64,000 nucleotides of DNA from Charina bottae (lineage: Eukaryota > Chordata > Lepidosauria > Squamata > Charinaidae). The notes under the pieces were generated by a model. The model did not search any database and was not told where the DNA came from. It worked only from the letters and a program-made list of their open reading frames with translations. Shown one piece after another: positions 12,022 through 23,779 of the stretch. The position numbers were made by a program, and so were the translations under genes. Numbering within the stretch: the first letter of the stretch is position 1; each line of letters opens with the position of its first letter. The stretch spans positions 57,492,914 through 57,556,913 of the forward strand of contig JALMGJ010000002.1 in NCBI GenBank assembly GCA_023362775.1. Direction: 5' to 3'.

Positions 12022-15000
12022 TGGGGAGTGAGTCTTGGCAGTGTGGCAGGCCTAGGCATGGCGGATGGGCCTTAGCGACACAGCGGACCCCAACGGCAGA
12101 TCCCAGGGTAACAGACAGACCATGGGAGCATGGTCCTCGAGAGAGTGGATGACAGCCTTTGGCAGTGCAATGGACCTGGGTGGTACAGGGAACAGGAGCA
12201 ACAATGACCCCTGACATGGAGGACTTTGGAAGAAGGGGAATGATGGACTTGGACTACTTGATCCCCTCGGCCTGGTGGATTATTTGATCCACCATTCCAA
12301 CTTGGACTGCCCATTTCCTGTCCTAGTTAGGGCGGTGGAAGGTTTTGGGGGTCCCTTGGTATGAGTGTAGTACTCCCCCCTGTGGGTGAGAGACATGGGG
12401 AGGAGGTCCAGGAGCATATGTGAGTGTAAGAGTACCCTCCCCTGCATGAGAGACAGGCGGGGGGTAGGAGTGATTGGTGGTGCCCCTCCTCAGCTAGCAA
12501 GAGAGGCTGAGGGGGCATCACAGTGGGGGTGTGGGTGGTGGTTGGGGCCCACCAGGACCGAGAGCAAGAGATGGTGTGCTGGGGGTCCTACCATTGCCCT
12601 AGGTTGATTGAGTGTGGGAGGATGGATGCATGGGGCAAGGGACCCTTGTTTAAGCCTAGGATTTCCGGAGGTCCAGGAGTGGAGGCTACTGGACCAGGAC
12701 CAGGAAACTCTGGGGGCTGTATGGTGGGCTTTTTGATCAAGGTGGTGACAGGTAGAGGATGTTATGATGGGAACCGGAGGGCAGGCCATTTTCGGGGAAG
12801 GCACCCCCGGTGTTTGTTACCGGTGGCATGTTCCAGCCCTCTGAGTGCCCTGGAAAGCAGATCCCTGAGGGCCCTGGTCTCCGGCTGATGCTTATTAATG
12901 CCAGATCAGTGAACAACAAGGCCCCCCTCATAAGTGACTTGATCATGGAGGAGGGGGCAGACCTGGCATGTATCACCGAGACCTTGCTGGACCCAGAAGG
13001 GGGGGTAGCCCTTTTGGAAATATGCCCAGGCGGGTTTATGCTGTAGCATCAGCCAAGACACCGGGGCAGGGGAGGAAGGGTGGCAGTTGTCATCCGAGAG
13101 TCTCTTGTGGCCTTCAGGGGCGCTGCTCCACAAGTGGCCGGTTGTGAGAACCTGTTTTTCAAGTTGTGCTCCCTAGAACAGTTGGGAGTGTTGCTACTGT
13201 ACCAGCCTCCCTGCTGAGTAGCAACCTCCCTGCCTGAACTGCTGGAGGCTGTCTCGGGGTTGGCAGTGGAGTTCCCCAGACTAATGGTTCTGGGGGACTT
13301 CAATCTGCCATCCCTGGAACAGATCTCGGAAGTGGCTCAGGCGTTCATGGCTACCATGGCATGACATGTGGTTGGGTCCAGGTGATGATGATTACATCCT
13401 TGAGGGAGGGGGTGTTCCCAGCTGCCTTTAAGGAGGCACTGGTGCACCCCCTCCTCAAGAAACCTTCCCTGGACCCCACTGTCTTGGACAATTTTTGTCC
13501 TATCTCCCACCTTCCCTTTTTGGGAAAGGTGGTTGAGAAAGTGGTGGCGTTGCAATGCCAGAGGATTCTCGTGGAGATGGATTATCTAGACACCTTTCAG
13601 TCAGGTTTCAGGCTGGGATATGGGATGGAGACTGCATTTGTCGCACTTATGGATGATCTCTGTCGGGAGCGGGATGGAGGGAGTGCATCCATCCTGCCTA
13701 TCTTAGACCTGTCAGCGGCTTTCGATATCGTCGACCACGGTATCCTTTTGGGATGGCTTAGGGAGTTGGGGGTGGGTGGCGTAGTCTTATGCTGGTTCAC
13801 CTCCTTCCTCCAGGGCCATTCCCAATCAGTGGTGATAGGGGAGGAGAGATCCGCCCCGCAACCCCTCATGTGTGGGTTGCCGCAGGGTTCGGTTCTCTCC
13901 TCTCCTATTTAACATCTACATGAAACCACTGGATGAGATCATCCGTCACCACGGGATGAGGTATCATCAATATGCTGATCATACTCAACTATACATCTCC
14001 ATCCCGGGTGAAGTAAGTGATGTGGTCGCTGCCCTCTCTCAGTGCCTGGGGGCTGTGGGGGTCTGGATGGGAAACAATAGGCTTCAGCTGAACCCTGGTA
14101 AGATGGAGTGGCTGTGGATTGATGGCCCCTCTGTATCCAGAGAGTTATCATCTTTGGCTCTGGATGGGGTAGCACTGCCCCATTCGGATCCAGTGCAGAA
14201 CCTGGGGGTCCTCCTGGACTCACGACTCCTGCTCAAGGAGCAGGTGGCAATTGTGGCCAGGAGGGCCTTTGCACAGCTTCGGGTTATGCACCAGCTATGC
14301 CCCTTCCTGGATCGGGATGCCCTTCAAACAGTCATTCATGCCCTTGTCATCTCCCATATAGATTATTGCAATGCACTCTACATGGGGCTACCCTTGTAGA
14401 GTATCCGGAAGCTTTAGCTGGTCTAGAATGCGGCCGCAAAGGCAGTTATGGGTGCTATAAGATCAGCACACGTGACACCACTGCTACGCAAGCTGCATTG
14501 AGTACCAGTTTGCTTCCGGGTCCAATTCAAAGTGTTGGTTATCACCTTTAAAGCCCTACATGGCATGGGGCCAGGTTACCTGAGGGACCGTCTCATCCCG
14601 ATAACATTGACCCGTCCCACTCAGTCATGCAGAGAGGGCATGCTTTGGACCCCATCAACAAGAGAATTTCATCTATCGGGGTCCAGGAGGTGAGCTTTCT
14701 CTGCGATAGCACCCGCCCTTTGGAATATCTTGCCCCCAGAGGTGAGGCAGGGTCCCTCGCTCCCAGCCTTCTGGAAGACTCTAAAGACCTGGTTCTGCCA
14801 CCTTGCCTGGGATGGGGGAGGTAATAGTTCCTCCTGGGGGTGGCTAGTGCCATAGTGTCCTCCCTTTTATATGAGATTTTACCATCCTTTGGATTTTTAT
14901 ATATTTATTTTATTATACTAGTTTGGATTGTAATTTTATGCATATAGGCTTTTAACTGTTGATTTTGTTGTAAACCGCCCAGAGTCCCCTGTTGGGGTAG

Positions 15001-15030
15001 ATGGGCGGTGATAAATTTGAATAATAAATA
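12022..15030 (+). mobile_element. L2-type LINE copy D with internal deletion
   Basis: A full-ends copy: GC-rich 5' region from about 12022, endonuclease start ([20 protein letters not shown]), and GDFN near 13295. About 870 bases relative to copy A are missing at about 13361, where the endonuclease jumps to the segment before the reverse transcriptase (TCGWVQ). The catalytic motif reads YADH instead of YADD near 13972-13983, so the encoded enzyme would be inactive. Several stops and frameshifts follow. The 3' UTR with accgcccagagtcccc / gatgggcggt ends in ATAAATAAATAAA near 15040. Confidence 0.82.
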
Positions 15031-15123
15031 AATAAATAAAATATTAAATTTTGTTACAAAGAGAAATTTTTTTTGATACTGAGTCCATGGTACTCTCCGA
15101 GCTTGTTTGTTTGCTTGCAGATA

Positions 15124-15153
15124 TTTCATTACCCAACTAGGTAACATCATCAG
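15124..15153 (-). ncRNA. Hammerhead-ribozyme-like core in Penelope-like 3' region
   Basis: On the minus strand the sequence reads CTGATGA, then a stem of TTACC pairing with GGTAA around a short loop, then GAAA. This is the order of the hammerhead catalytic core. Penelope-like elements are known to carry hammerhead motifs. Stems I and III and the cleavage site were not resolved by hand, so activity is unknown. Confidence 0.45.
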
Positions 15154-15423
15154 TGTTAGCGAGTGTGGGGTTTGCTCCCTGTTTATATACAGAAGCTTGC
15201 CCTGCCAGTATTGGTGGGGGTGTGGTTTCCTCCTTGGTGGTTCCTTGATTAGATTAGTTCCTTAATTAGGATATTGTTTTTTGCTCTGATTGTTTGTCTG
15301 GTGTTAATCCCTGCTTATCTGGGTGTTGGTTGCTGGAGAGGATGTGTTCTGGTTTTTTTGTTTCCTTCTTAGCTTTTTTATTGTCTCTTTTGAATGGTGT
15401 GTAAATGTGGTTTATCTCTATGT

Positions 15424-15500
15424 TTATTTATTTATTTATTTATTTATCATAGTTATATCACCGCCCATCTCCCCCCCACAGAGGGGACTCTGGGCGGTTG
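15424..15500 (-). mobile_element. L2 tail fragment nested in Penelope-like element
   Basis: (TTTA)n followed by caccgcccatctcccccc ... ggggactctgggcggt, the reverse complement of the L2-type 3' tail. Under 80 bases. Confidence 0.7.
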
Positions 15501-16115
15501 TGTCTATTGATGTGTCTATGTGTCTATTGATGGCTGATTTGTCTGAATGCCAAGCTTCCAGGAATTACCTAGCATTTTTGGATTTAGCTTGGTCTAGGAT
15601 GCTCACAGATTTCCAGTTGAAACTGTGGTTGAGTCTGTCCATGTGTTGTGAGATTAAGGAGTTTTCACTGTGTTTTCAACTGACTGCCAGTTGGTGTACA
15701 TGGATGCGCTCTGCTAGTCTTCTACCTGTCTGTCCTACATAGTGGCCGTTACAGTCCTTACACTATATGTTGTAGATGACTCCTGTTTTTTCTTCTTGGG
15801 CTACTGGGTCTTTTGGTTTACTTAAGATGTTTTGGAGGGCTTTAGTTGGTTTGTGTGCTGCGGTGATGCCGTGTGGTTGTAACAGTCTGTTGGTAGTTTC
15901 TGAGATGTTTTTGATATATGGTAGTGTTATCCTTTTCATAGTTTGTGTTGGTTATGCTGTAGTGTGTTGAGTGGTCAGGCCCTTTTTGATAAAGTTTTGT
16001 GGGTATCCATTTTGTTGGAAGATGTTGTATAGGTGGTCTGTTTTCTTTTACTGATGTTCTGGGTTGCTGTAGTGCGTTTGTGCTCATCTGAATTTGATGC
16101 ATTAACACTTATACA

Positions 16116-17306
16116 GATTTTCTACTGTAGGCACAATTTAAACTTGGCAATCATAAATAGGTAAACATGAATGTGTATTTTATAACTCCAGATAAATCAC
16201 TGAAGGTGAACTTTATTATTTAACAATATTTACTATTTAAATAATTTATCATTTTAATTCATATTTCATGATCAGAATTCTAATTTGTGTGAAAATCAAT
16301 ATATTATAGTACTTAATACATTTTTTTAAAATAATATTTGATTTCCATTCCATCAGAATTTTCTTAAAGAGAAAATTAGCTACTTTGAAATAAACCTGGC
16401 ATTAATTAATTTAATTTCAAACATAGACAGCATTTAAAAAAAAACTAGTTCAGAGAGATGATAATGTTGTCAATCTGGTTTTATACAACGCATACAAATA
16501 CCATTCAGTACTTTTCACACTTATGGATATAGAAATCCAATCCAGCATATACAGTAGCTACTATCTTATAAACATTATACTACATTTAATGGAGAGCACT
16601 AAATAAAGCATTTCTTGATTTATCTTTGTAAAGCAGTTCATTTCCCATAGGTACTATCTATAGATGCTATAATTACTGAGATACAAAGAAAAGGGGTCTG
16701 TATATGAAACATACTATATTTTTGAAAGCATATTTATATTGTATTTCATTTAGTTTCTTTCTGAAAATTCCCAGGTTAAATATACACGTTCGCCATAACA
16801 TTTTACTTAGGAGGAGCAGATGAAGGAGGAATAAGTATGGGGAATCAATCTTCAAAAATCTGATTTGAAAAATCTTCATTTATTTTATGATTCTGGGGAA
16901 ATGATTGGTCAATGTTTAAAGCTCATCAAGGAATGTAAATAAATAAAAAACAAACAAACAAACAAATAAATAAATAATAAACTATTATGAAATATATCCA
17001 AATGCACACTTAAATACGTATCCCACTGAAAAGAAAAAGAAAAACAGATTCCTCATTCAGATGCAAAGCCTATTAAAAGTAAAGGGTAGAATCCAGATTT
17101 GGATGTGTGGACAGATACATGTCTAAATGCAGCAGGAATCAACATCCATCATAACTAAAAACAAACCAAGAAATTCTATCAACTTCTCAAGGAGACCTTA
17201 TGAATTGAAGGCATAAACATGGGGGAAAAATGGACATAAAGAAGCATATCTTGCACATTTCTGCATCAGTTCAGTGGAAAAGTTGCAGCAAACCTTTCAG
17301 TAAAGA
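16116..17306. other. Anonymous AT-rich sequence
   Basis: No recognisable exon or element. A short (AAAC)(AAAT) simple repeat lies near 16935-16980. Confidence 0.6.
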
Positions 17307-17440
17307 TATTTTATTTATTTATTTATTTATTTAACTTATATGACCGCCCATCTCCCCCAATGGGGAACTCTGGGCGGTTTACAATAAAACTGATTAAAAT
17401 AGAATAAAGAATATAAAAATACAATCAAATAATACAATAA
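17307..17440 (-). mobile_element. L2-type 3' tail fragment
   Basis: (TTTA)n then gaccgcccatctccccc ... gaactctgggcggtttaca, the inverted L2 tail. No coding part remains. Confidence 0.7.
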
Positions 17441-18338
17441 ATAAATTATAAAACTGTAAAAAATTATATACTGTGATTCTTTCCACTCTTCTCCTTTCCC
17501 TGGCAATGTGGGAGAGAAGAAGGACTAATACTAATAAAAAAAATCCTAAGAAAGAAGTAATATTGTCATAACAAGACTGTGTTACTCTAAATATGATGAT
17601 AATAAGTAAGTTGTTGCATTCATTTTGTTGGCTAAGAAGCACGTTCCAAGTGCTAAATCACCTTTAATGTTTCTCACGCTTTCCAAGTTAACTCATATGC
17701 TGGGCAGAGAGTTAATTAATCTTTTTGCCGAGAGAATCCCCATTGCTATTGTCCACAGTGCTGCAGTGCATCAATTTAATGGCTATTGAAGAATGGCTTA
17801 TACAGTACATAGGTCTCAAAGACACTGAGAATATTTCCACTTGCCAGTGTGTTGGTGTTTCGTTCATATTTTGGGGCTTCAGAAAAGCTTTCATTCTTTT
17901 AAAAAGAATCTTTTAGGCAAACACTATCTTATAGTGAAAAATCTGCAACATTTGCCAACGTAACGCTATTATGCAATCATTCTTTTTTTTTTACATTCCT
18001 GAAAATAGACCTGGAATAAAATTTGCATTTGAATTCATACACAGAGAATCTGCAGCACTCTGCCTGATGCAGAACTTCTACCTGCTAAACACCAGCTTCA
18101 GATATCTTATGGGAAGACCTCTTCAAGTGAATGGCCCCCAGAGTTTGAACCATTACTCCTTTCCAATGAAGACTGGCTACACTGAGATGTGATAAATTCC
18201 CTATGTGTTGTTTTGGCAGTGCAAATGCTTTCATATAGTATTTGTCAGTCATACACTATATCACCATCCCAGACTGGCACTATTCAGATTGATTGGCCAA
18301 ACTTGCCTAGGAAGAAAATGAGTTGTAGTTTCAATTTG

Positions 18339-18870
18339 TATGAGAAGCTGGAGAAGTACCAGCACCTGAAGGAGGAACTACAGAGGATGTGGAAAGTGAA
18401 GGCCAAAGTGGTCCCAGTGGTGGTAGGATAGGCTGAGCATACCTCCCATTTTGAACGGGACTGTCCCATTATTTCACCATTTCTGGAGCATCCTGTCGTT
18501 ATAGTAAAAATCTCAATTTTGTCCCGTTTTTGAAAGTTTCAAACACCCCCGCACGAATGCCCCTCGCTCCCTCGTGTGTGCGGCCCCATGCCCACTTTGT
18601 CCAGTGACGTTTTTGCCTCAAGGAATTATGGTCAGCCTATGGTAGGAGCACTCAGGGCTGTGACTCCTAAGCTGGGAGAGTGGCTCCAACAGATCCCAGG
18701 AGCAACATCAGAGCTCTCTGTCCAGAAGAGTGCAGTGCTAGGAACAGCTAAGATACTGCGCAGAACCCTCAAACTCCCAGGCCTCTGGTAGAGGACCCGA
18801 GGTTGAGGAAGACACATACCACCCATAGGGGTGAGAAGGGAATTTTTTAATTAAAATAATAAAACCCAAA
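18339..18870 (+). mobile_element. R4/Dong-like LINE 3' end, split by a hAT MITE
   Basis: Open segments encode YEKLEKYQHLKEELQRMWKV before 18428 and VTPKLGEWLQQIPGATSELS to LKLPGLW after 18640. They match the C terminus of the minus-strand copy at 46638-46943 almost residue for residue. From memory this is the region after the restriction-like endonuclease of R4/Dong-type LINEs. Removing 18429-18639 and one target duplication restores continuity. The 3' UTR (tagaggaccc ... gggtgagaaggga) is shared with the 46.5 kb copy. Confidence 0.65.
18429..18639 (+). mobile_element. Non-autonomous hAT MITE (TAGGCTGA ends)
   Basis: 211 bases with inverted ends TAGGCTGAGCATA / TATGGTCAGCCTA, flanked by a perfect 8-bp duplication TGGTAGGA (18421-18428 and 18640-18647). 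Eight-base duplications are characteristic of hAT transposons. The uninterrupted target exists in the R4/Dong-like copy near 46790. No coding capacity. Confidence 0.88.
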
Positions 18871-18929
18871 ATCTAATCCCTCAGATTAAGTACTAAATTA
18901 ATAAACTAAAATTTCTTTTGCACTGTGTC

Positions 18930-19640
18930 CCTGGTGATAATCCCCAGAGGCCTTTTGGAACAACCAGGTTTTTGCTGCTTCTGAAAGGCCTGGATGGTTG
19001 GGGCAATCCTTATTTCAAGGGCAGACTATTCCAAAGAAGGGAACCTGTTACAGAGAACACCTGCTCTTGGGTTCTCTTCTTCTATAGCTCCTGGTAGGTG
19101 GGGAAGCTTAGCAGGCATTCCCTAGTTCTTTGGGTAGAGCAAGCAGAAACTATTGGGGAAAGAACCCAAACCCTAAGTCATATAGGACTTTATAGGTAGT
19201 GGCCAGCACATTGAATTGCACTTGAAAACCTACCAGTAACCAATACAGCTCCCATAGCAGAGGTGTAACATGGCAGTATCATGACTGGCCATTAAGCACA
19301 TGTGCCGCTGCATTCTGGACCAGCTGAAGTTTCTGAGTGGTCTTCAAGGGCAGCCCCATATAGAGTGAATTATTCTATTTGATTATGGAGTAATCTAATC
19401 CAGAGATGACAAAGGCATGAGCAACAATCTTCAGTGTCCTGTTCCAGGTAAGGACACAAAAGCCTTTCTGGCCATAGTCTCTACCTGCTCTATGTGCAGA
19501 AGCCATGAGTCGAGGTAGACCTCCATATTGTGAGTCTGTTTTTTATGGGGGAGCATGACAAGACTTTACCCAAAGGTGGTACAGTCCTGGAATCAGTCAG
19601 ACTCTGAATGAACAATCACTTAGTCTTGCTTGAGTTGAGT
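18930..19640 (-). repeat. Old interspersed repeat, family not identified
   Basis: Phrases such as ctgaagtttctgagtggtc, ttcaagggcagccccatata and cattctggaccagctg recur in diverged form at 50095-50200 and 55805-55880. This indicates a dispersed family. Orientation and class are uncertain. Confidence 0.45.
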
Positions 19641-20815
19641 CTGAGCCTGTGTTTCCTATCCAGATCCCATCAGCTTCCCTTTGTAATCCCCCTCCTTCAT
19701 GGAAGCATAGACTATAGCCTAGATCCACCTTCCAGTCTCCTCCCTGGCTGCTTTTATTAGCCAGGTGGGACAAGTGTCTAGTCTACAAGTGGCAGAGAAA
19801 GATCACACTGTGTCTACTTCCTTGGGCTCCATAGGCTCAAAGCCTCCCAGGTGATAGCACAAAAAATCACCTTTATCATCTCAGTAGATTCTGTCCATCT
19901 GGCTTGCAACTCAAAATGGATGTGAGGGATTTTATCCATGAAATGCTCAGCCAGACAATCACAACTTACACTGACTGGATCTTCCTGCCCATCCTCTCCC
20001 AAAAGGGTCGGAGACATTCTAACAGTGCAGCTGTGAATGCAATTATGTTTTGTTGCCCTTTTCATCACATAATAAGTTTGCATCTGGGTTCTTACTCATC
20101 TCTGGTCACATTAGCTTCTTTTTTTCTGCCTGCATCCCTCTACTTAAGTTAATAGATATTGAACTAATATTATAATATATAACATTGCCACACTTACAGT
20201 ATTTTCAGTTAAAATATGGTGAAGACTGCAGATAACCCTTTACTCAAATTATTTCCACACATTATGCTTCAGCTAAGGAAAGGCAATCTGTTTTGGCACC
20301 ATGTGTGTTCAACATCTCCACTCACAATGAGACTGTTGCCAACTGCTGACTGGTGTCTTAAGTCCTTCACCTGTTTTTGCCCCTGTCTCTACATACATGA
20401 TATTAGCAAAGTCTTTGACTCATGGTTCTAGTCTGACTTTAGATGTCCCAACCTCTATCCCAGAAGCACAATAGATAATCTCTCTCTCTCTTTTGGGGTG
20501 GTGGTGGAGGGGATAAGAATAAAATTTTGGCAGAAGTCTTACGGCCACTGTATATAATCTGCTGCTACAATTGCTAGTTTTCCTTGATTGTAGAGAAAAC
20601 TGCAGTTCTAGCTATTGAGTCTTAGTCTTTGCGGTTATGTGGAACTGTTTACCAAACTCAGGGTTAGCCCTATTCTTAAGCAGAGTGAGAGTGATCGCCA
20701 ATGATTTCCTTACCCTTAAGCAAGTACTGAATGGAGGGGTGGTTTTAGGAATGAATCTGGTGAGGCAAGAAATACCAGTTCCCAGAGTAGTGAGAATGTT
20801 ATATCAACAAACCCC
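19641..20815. other. Anonymous sequence
   Basis: No recognisable exon or element; only short open frames. Confidence 0.5.
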
Positions 20816-20833
20816 AGGAGGGAGGGAGGGAGG

Positions 20834-20886
<53 letters not shown>
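20816..20886 (+). repeat. (GGGA)n(GA)n microsatellite
   Basis: GGAG/GGGA units grading into about 28 GA dinucleotides. Confidence 0.95.
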
Positions 20887-20887
<1 letters not shown>

Positions 20888-22380
20888 CTCTGATTACAGT
20901 ATACTGCAGTAGTTACACCTTCTAACTTTTATCTTGTTTGCAATAAAGTGTCAGAATAGCTGAGCTGTCTCCAGGAGATTTCTGCCAGATAAGCCTATCT
21001 CAAAACAAGGGGATAAGAGTCAGAAGAGCCAAGATTTAAAGCCATATCTGGCATGAAGCTTGACAGATGGAAACTTCCTCCTGAGCCCTGTAAATTAGCT
21101 TGCTGCCTCCAGGTTGGGGGAGACTGAAAAAAGATTCTACTAGCAGTCTAGATTATGTCTATGGATTAAGAGTGTACTAGCCATCCTGTATAGTGTGCTA
21201 GCATTAAGAGTTGGAAAGAAGGCTGCTTCCATAGAGAACAGAAAAACAGGGAAACATTAACAAGTTATTCTCTTTTATTTTGTACAGAGGAAGAAGGGCT
21301 CAATGTTAAGTTATAGACCTGTAAGGGTGGGATGGTAGCAAGTGAGCATTGATTGGGTGACAGTTCTCTACATTCAACTGTCATTGGCTGGTGGTTCTCT
21401 GTGTGCTTGAACCTCACAAATATAAAAACATGCCTGTTCTCATAACATCTTGATATCTGAATAGATCTGAACATTGTCAAAATAGTCAATCTGGATAAGC
21501 TTTAAACCAGATTCAGGGGTGTTGAGAGATAGAAAGTCTGGTTGTTAGGAAATGCCCACAGTCATAAGCAACAAGGCCTCATCAAAAATATCTTCTTCAA
21601 CTTTCTCTCCCTCCTGTTTTTCTGTCATTATACTCATTTATATGCTGAAGTGCATTTGTAACTTTTTTGTGTTATTTATTTCTATGAATGTCTTTTAATT
21701 ATTAAATGGTTTGTTTTTATGCTTTCATCGTAATTTCATTATTAAAATATATTTTATTAAACAGTCTGAATGCCATTTCTTGGCAGAAATCCAGGATGTA
21801 AATGTAATAAGAAAACAGTTAATGAAGAAATAAGATCTGAAGAGAAATGAACATTGGGGAACTGCATTGGTGAACACCTTCAGTTCCCCTTTGAGAGTAA
21901 GAAAAGTGGCTAGAATGGATTGTTATTGTGTCAGTGTTTAATATCATATCTTCATTGGCTGTTATGTTTCAACTACATTTTTTCAAAATAATCTGATATG
22001 TGCTTTTGATCATATTTGCCTGACAGCCTCTCTAGTGGAAATTCAACCATAGTGTTGTCCATATTGATTTTGAAATGTATAAAGTAAATGATCCAAATAG
22101 TAATAGTATATATTTCTATGAAAGGCAAGGTAAGACATTAAAACAGCTTTAAGTTGATGTGATATACAGTAGCTTGAAGGAACATGTGAAATAGAATTGA
22201 AAAACATCTGGAAATCCTAATGTTTCTGGATTTTGATAAGATATAAAGAACATGCAATGACATGTGTAGACTGATTGTCAAGGAGCTTAATGGGTTTGGG
22301 TTAGACTAATAATGTTAGTAAGATATATAGTACTTGCAGAAAGGAGTTGACTATTGCTGCCCGGACACATGTTTAGAATC
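20887..22380. other. Anonymous AT-rich sequence
   Basis: No supported gene or element seen. Confidence 0.55.
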
Positions 22381-22823
22381 AGAATTCTAGAGGTGGAATA
22401 GAGATAGAAATCATTTAGTCCAAAGCCCTGTATATATCTATATAAACTAAGTTCTCTCTTATCCACTCCTTGTCTACCCTAAGCTGCAGGTTCCTTATAA
22501 CCTCAGCTAGGGTTCCATTTTCATTCTGAGAGAGCTCACCAAAATCTTCTCTTCTGAAGTTCAGTATGCAGGTCGGACTCTTCTCAGTTCTTTCTTCTGT
22601 GGGTATCACAAATGGAAGGATAACATGTTCATTTTTCCCCAAGGTGCTGGTTCTTTTCACAATTTCTTCCTTTTAGTGAGGATCATGTCAAAGATAGCAG
22701 ACCCCTTTGTTCTTTCTTTCATCTTCTGACAAATGAAGTTCTCAGTGAGAGAAAACAATAATTTGTTGAACCTTTGACTCTTGGCATAGTTACATTCCCA
22801 GCAGATGTCAGGATAATTGAAAT

Positions 22824-22863
<40 letters not shown>

Positions 22864-23170
22864 CATACCTCTATGAAAAACTGGTCATCTGATGCAGAAG
22901 GACCTCATCCATATCTTCTGTCCGTCCAGGTGGTCTGTAATAAATTCGCACAATGGGATCATTTAGTTTCTCTCTCCTATTCTTACTCAAATTATTTCAA
23001 GAGGATTTCATGCTTTGATTCCTGAATTTCTGGGCTAGTACATACATATTTTCTTTCTGTGCAGTGCAAAACCTTCACCTTTTCTAGTGGTTTTGTTCTT
23101 TATGAATAAACTGCAGTCTTCTAGGGCTATATGCCAATCATGAGTATCATCCAACCAGGTTTCAATGTTG
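22381..23170 (-). repeat. Possible old interspersed repeat with minus-strand open frame
   Basis: An 81-codon minus frame (22415-22660) containing KNEHVILPFVIPTEERTEKS is open without obvious bias. The style of the flanking text resembles old vertebrate interspersed repeats, but I cannot name it. A (TCA)n tract interrupts it at 22827-22864. Confidence 0.25.
22827..22864 (+). repeat. (TCA)n microsatellite
   Basis: About 12 perfect TCA units. Confidence 0.95.
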
Positions 23171-23176
23171 CTCATC

Positions 23177-23177
<1 letters not shown>

Positions 23178-23221
<44 letters not shown>

Positions 23222-23222
23222 T
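23178..23222 (+). repeat. (ACTT)n microsatellite
   Basis: About 11 ACTT units. Confidence 0.95.
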
Positions 23223-23504
23223 TTTGTGCAATTTATGTGATTTATCTACCACCTCAATATTCATGGACTCTAGATGATTTACTGATATTAAATTAAGTCT
23301 GAGCCCCCACCCTGACCTTCTATTTTTCCATTTTTCTCCTGCTTTCTTAGCCTTTGTTACAAATTCAGTCTCAGCATATTGCTTCTTTTGCTTGGCTTAT
23401 GTTATATACTTACCATTTACATGTTTCTAACCAGAGGGTACCAAATACACTTTCCATCTTTTTATTTTAAACACAGGAAATTGTTATTTAAAATTTAATT
23501 TTTT

Positions 23505-23507
<3 letters not shown>

Positions 23508-23556
<49 letters not shown>
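23508..23556 (+). repeat. (TA)n microsatellite
   Basis: About 24 TA units abutting a 5S-related SINE. Confidence 0.95.
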
Positions 23557-23558
<2 letters not shown>

Positions 23559-23765
23559 AATCAAGCTTGACTGCTGGTGATTCTGTGGATGTCAAGATGC
23601 AATATTCCGGCAGTTGAACTGATGCTGTTTGTCATTACCTTCTTTTGGAATGTTTTTCAGATTTTTTGCACATCTATAGTCCCAGGATTTTCTGGTGGTA
23701 CAAGTACTAATCAGGCCCAACCCTAATCTTCAAAGCCCAAACAAGGTCAGTAGATGCAGCCACTT
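23557..23765 (-). mobile_element. 5S-rRNA-related squamate SINE
   Basis: On the + strand it reads gcttgactgctggtgattctg at one end and tactaatcaggcccaaccc at the other. The latter is the complement of the 5S rRNA internal region (GGTCGGGCCTGGTTAGTAC-like). Related copies lie at 55260-55525 and 60222-60420. Confidence 0.6.
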
Positions 23766-23779
23766 GCTAAACAAACTAC

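Larger units (their letters stand above)
15060..16115 (-). mobile_element. Penelope-like element with GIY-YIG domain
   Basis: Translated on the minus strand, 15660-15800 gives EEKTGVIYNI, then (after a stop) CKDCNGHYVGQTGRRLAERI. This is the GIY-YIG endonuclease signature (G-[IV]-Y ... Y-[VI]-G) found at the C terminus of Penelope-like retroelements. Upstream coding remnants reach 16108. The frame has several stops, so the copy is dead. The 3' flank (15085-15180) contains a hammerhead-like core at 15124-15153. An L2 tail fragment is nested at 15424-15500. The reverse transcriptase is missing (5' truncated). Confidence 0.75.

Noticed and set aside
20637..20912. 91-codon frame ending in Arg-Glu repeats
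   Set aside because: The C-terminal half is the (GA)n microsatellite, and the N-terminal half has no recognisable domain.
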